Assembly: GCA_028687435.1 (NCBI GenBank)
Contig: JAQUAF010000006.1
Span: 62,001 to 126,000 of the forward strand
Length of the DNA stretch: 64,000 nt
DNA from: Verrucomicrobiia bacterium
Lineage (GTDB): Bacteria > Verrucomicrobiota > Verrucomicrobiia > JABWAM01
Direction: 5' to 3'
The notes under the pieces are model-generated. The model searched no databases. It saw nothing but the letters and a program-made list of their open reading frames with translations, and was not told where the DNA came from. A program made the translations under genes and the position numbers. Shown piece after piece: positions 61,932-64,000 of the stretch (position 1 is its first letter; each line of letters opens with the position of its first letter).

Positions 61932-62122
61932 AGGCTGAAGACTGAAGGCTGAGGGTATGGAGAGCCTTAAATGTTCAGGAATTTCAATATTGGCGGAAAA
62001 ATGAATTGGAGATGGATTTTTTTGACGGGATTAACAGGATTGACAGGATTTCTTTTTCAGCGCCGGGCAGCCGCCGGGTTGAGGGTTGAGTTCGCTGACC
62101 TTCAATCTTCAACCTTCAGCCT
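61932..62122. repeat. 323-bp intergenic region: flanking CTGAAG-type repeats and AACAGGATT fragment
   Basis: AGGCTGAAGACTGAAGGCTG at 61932 and the roughly inverted TCAATCTTCAACCTTCAGCC at 62102 flank a partial copy (61970-62052) of the repeat at 44818, with the GTTCAGGAATTTCAA and AAATGAATTGGAGATGGAT lead-in. The whole gap between the UroD-like and AraC genes is repeat-derived; no other gene is seen. Confidence 0.65.
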
Positions 62123-62134
62123 AAACAACCTGAC

Positions 62135-63076
62135 ATGTTAAGCCCCATACCAGGCTGGACGGATGACGTGGAAATGTTGACGTGGATGCGGCCTTACCTG
62201 CGCCACTGCGGGGAGTCGTGGCGTCCGGCGTGGCACATTGGCCGGAGGAGGCTGCTGGATTTTCTCCTGGTTTATGTCGATGGGGGGAGGGGGAAATTTT
62301 CGGTGGATGACGATGTTTTCGGGATGGAGTCGGGGGATCTTTTCTGGACGCCGGCGGGCGCGGTGACGGAGATGGAGGGATTTGCGCCCGGGATGTTTTG
62401 CGTCTATCTGCATTTTGATTTGATTTACCGTCCGGAGGTGAGCCATTGGGATTTCAGCATTCCGGCGGGGATGTTGGATTTGGGGGAGGTGGCGCCGTTG
62501 ATGCATCCGCCGTTGCCGGAGGGACCGGTCAGGGGGTTGAGGGGGCGGATTCGCGGGCCGGGGAATCATGCCGTGTCGGTTTTGATGAGGGAGGCGTGCG
62601 GCGAGGCGGCGAGGGGGCAGCCTTTTGCCGCGTTGCGCATCTCGGCGTTGATCCAGGAGATCGTGGCGTTGATTTTGAGGATGCGGGAGGGGGCGGGCGC
62701 CACGGGGTCGGAGGCGCTTCCGGCGTTGGAGGAGGGGGCGGCTTTGTTGAGGCAGCAGTGTCATCGGAACGTGCGGGTGGAGGAGGCGGCCAGGGCGGCG
62801 GGTCTGTCGCCGGGTTATTTTCGAAAGCTGTTTCACATGCATTACGCCTGTTCCCCGCGCGAGTATCTGCACCGGGCGCGGATCCAACTGGCCAAGCAAT
62901 TTATGATGGAGCACCGGTTGAATCTCAGCCAGATCGCCACGCGATGCGGTTTTGCCACGGTGCATAATCTTTCCCGCGCCTTCAAGGCCAGCGAGGGCAG
63001 GGCGCCCAGCGAATACCGCCGTTTTGGCCGCAGCCATATCCGGGTGGAAAGCCGCAAGACGCCGTATGTGAGGTAG
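62135..63076 (+). CDS. AraC-family transcriptional regulator
   Basis: A 313-aa protein; ATG 62135 (MLSPIPGWTDDVEMLTWMRP). The N-terminal half is a cupin-type sensor (RRLLDFLLVYVDGGRGKFSV, FWTPAGAVTEMEGFAPGMF). The C-terminal HTH pair is RVEEAARAAGLSPGYFRKLF and LSQIATRCGFATVHNLSRAF, ending in RAPSEYRR. It is divergent from the UroD-like gene at 60756 and is probably its regulator. GC-rich codon use is strong in the middle part. Confidence 0.9.
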   Translation: MLSPIPGWTDDVEMLTWMRPYLRHCGESWRPAWHIGRRRLLDFLLVYVDGGRGKFSVDDDVFGMESGDLFWTPAGAVTEMEGFAPGMFCVYLHFDLIYRPEVSHWDFSIPAGMLDLGEVAPLMHPPLPEGPVRGLRGRIRGPGNHAVSVLMREACGEAARGQPFAALRISALIQEIVALILRMREGAGATGSEALPALEEGAALLRQQCHRNVRVEEAARAAGLSPGYFRKLFHMHYACSPREYLHRARIQLAKQFMMEHRLNLSQIATRCGFATVHNLSRAFKASEGRAPSEYRRFGRSHIRVESRKTPYVR

Positions 63077-63107
63077 GAAAGGGCAGGTTAAAGGTTGTTA
63101 GACTGAA

Positions 63108-63141
63108 GGGAATGGCGCTTAGTTAAGGAACTTTTTGAAGA
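63108..63141. repeat. Dispersed repeat GGAATGGCGCT...GGAACTTTTTGAAGA, second copy
   Basis: GGGAATGGCGCTTAGTTAAGG followed by AACTTTTTGAAGAG; compare 16914-16945. It starts the 387-bp stretch to the next ORF, which otherwise contains only the fragment below. Confidence 0.6.
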
Positions 63142-63264
63142 GGCGCTGGGGCACTGAGGAAAACTGTCAGAAAACGATTAGCCCTTTCAAAATTTGTTTT
63201 CGGGGTCAGTCGAGTTTTGGTGCAAATTGCCTGACAAGGTGAGGAGGAAAAGACAGGATGCGGC

Positions 63265-63399
63265 ATGCCACGCCTCCCCGAATTGGCGCATGATGTTTAT
63301 GCGGAGAATGGAACTCTTCGCGAAAAAGACCTCGTGGATGGGACGCGGGTGATTTACAGCCACGACGCGCAGGGCAGGATTTTGCGAACACAAGGATGA
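63265..63399 (+). pseudogene. Short YD/RHS-like fragment
   Basis: A 44-codon frame reading ENGTLREKDLVDGTRVIYSH then DAQGRILRTQG. The DGTRVIYSHDAQGRI part resembles one YD repeat (YDxxGR) of RHS proteins. There is no intact gene around it. Very short; a chance resemblance is possible. Confidence 0.3.
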
Positions 63400-63463
63400 A
63401 CTGGGCGAGGCTTTCAGGCCCAAACCGTTATGGAAACCACGCGAGGATTATCTGGCCATAGCC

Positions 63464-63772
63464 GTGACCCTGCATCATCGCAACCACCGCCCCCGCCCCT
63501 GCCTGCGGGGACGAGTGGCCTGCGCGGTGGAGTTTGGCGGATCGGCCTTGCGGTTTTCTTCGCGGGAACGCCAAGCCATTTTCAGCTCGATTTCAAAAGA
63601 CTTTCGGGAGAGAATCTCCCGAGAACAGAGGGACGTGCCGGATCACCCCTTCAGCCACCCTGCGTGGCGACAGGCGGTTGAATCGTGGCTCCGCTGCCAC
63701 GACATGATCCGCGTGACCCTCAACAACAACAAGGAAGTGTCAACCCATTTTGACCCTCAAAAGTGCTCATAA
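63464..63772 (+). CDS. Small ORF of unknown function
   Basis: A 102-aa frame with a basic N-terminus and a more ordinary second half (FGGSALRFSSRERQAIFSSI, HPAWRQAVESWLRCHDMIRV). It overlaps a 83-aa frame (63430-63681) that looks less natural. No motif is recognised; it may be real or part of the debris at this end of the window. Confidence 0.35.
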   Translation: MTLHHRNHRPRPCLRGRVACAVEFGGSALRFSSRERQAIFSSISKDFRERISREQRDVPDHPFSHPAWRQAVESWLRCHDMIRVTLNNNKEVSTHFDPQKCS

Positions 63773-64000
63773 TTAAAAATCGGCACAACTCTGACGGATC
63801 AGTTTGGAGTTTCTCTGCCTGGAATTTATGTGCACGAAACTGGGGTCATTCAAGATGGTTTTCTTAAAGATTTTCTACCAGTCTTGGGGTCTCCACTAAA
63901 GACAGATGCTAATGGTCAATTTAATGATATATACCGGGCGGGATTGCCAGCGGGCGCAAAACTCACTGTAAAGCAGACTATTTTTGCTGGTGGTTTTTTT
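63773..64000 (+). CDS. Open frame running off the window end
   Basis: Following a TAA at 63770-63772, the frame stays open to the right edge (76 codons) with a natural-looking composition: GTTLTDQFGVSLPGIYVHET, LKTDANGQFNDIYRAGLPAG. No start codon other than internal GTG/TTG is visible. The base composition is more AT-rich than in the rest of the window, suggesting a different origin. No family recognised. Confidence 0.4.

Noticed and set aside
63430..63681. An 83-aa ORF (METTRGLSGHSRDP...)
   Set aside because: Overlaps the 63464 frame, is rich in proline and glycine without motif, and looks like the off-frame of GC-rich DNA.
1..64000. tRNA or rRNA genes
   Set aside because: I looked in the intergenic gaps for T-loop-like sequence and cloverleaf arms and saw none; a proper covariance search was not possible.

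Overview
The window is one chromosome stretch of moderately high GC from a Gram-negative-type bacterium. My best guess is the PVC superphylum (Lentisphaerota/Verrucomicrobiota-like). The pointers are a pseudopilin-like protein ending in a G-x-DGH motif, a GntR-helix/LacI-sensor regulator, uroporphyrinogen-decarboxylase-like proteins divergently paired with AraC regulators, and large secreted GH42-like enzymes. This is a judgement from gene style, not a placement by marker genes. No rRNA, tRNA or CRISPR array was recognised.

Region 1 (1-17 kb, all + strand) is a sugar-modification and sialic-acid-like locus. It holds a split transketolase pair, three SAM methyltransferases (one fused to a polysaccharide deacetylase), an MDR dehydrogenase, a HAD-kinase fusion, an RmlD-like reductase, a B12-binding radical SAM enzyme, a CMP-sugar synthetase fused to a HAD phosphatase, a TPR protein, a NeuB-type synthase without its usual C-terminal domain, a DUF115/MptE-like protein and a GT4 glycosyltransferase. 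Short gaps and start/stop overlaps suggest one or two long transcripts. Region 2 (17-34.7 kb, + strand) is a glycosyltransferase array. A GT2+GT4 module is repeated in a 1396-aa protein and in two 640-650-aa proteins, with a lone GT4 half, further GT2/GT4 enzymes, a DUF5672 protein and two CgeB-like paralogues. Together these look like a surface glycan assembly locus.

Region 3 (34.8-40.4 kb) is housekeeping: serS, a KDPG-type aldolase, a small exported protein, an aldo/keto reductase, pyrC and ogt. Region 4 (40.6-50.7 kb, - strand) runs GntR/LacI regulator, pseudopilin, GH42-like enzyme, metallo-beta-lactamase-fold hydrolase, possible Zn-phospholipase-like protein and a second GH42-like enzyme; it looks like a regulated glycan-processing locus. 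Region 5 (50.9-63 kb) has a TPR-AAA+ ATPase with a TPR membrane protein, a GIY-YIG nuclease inside inverted repeats, a ketosynthase lacking all three catalytic residues next to a DUF3299 protein, an ankyrin protein, a nucleotidyltransferase/small-partner pair, and two UroD-like/AraC divergent pairs. The last kilobase looks like gene debris plus an ORF running off the end.

A strong theme is dispersed repeats. A REP-like family (arms GGCGGTGCGGGAGCCCCGCC and a sister type) occurs about eleven times, and a REP-associated tyrosine transposase (RAYT) sits between two full copies at 31.4-32.0 kb. Some copies supply the end of a reading frame or lie inside one. At least five other repeat types are present.
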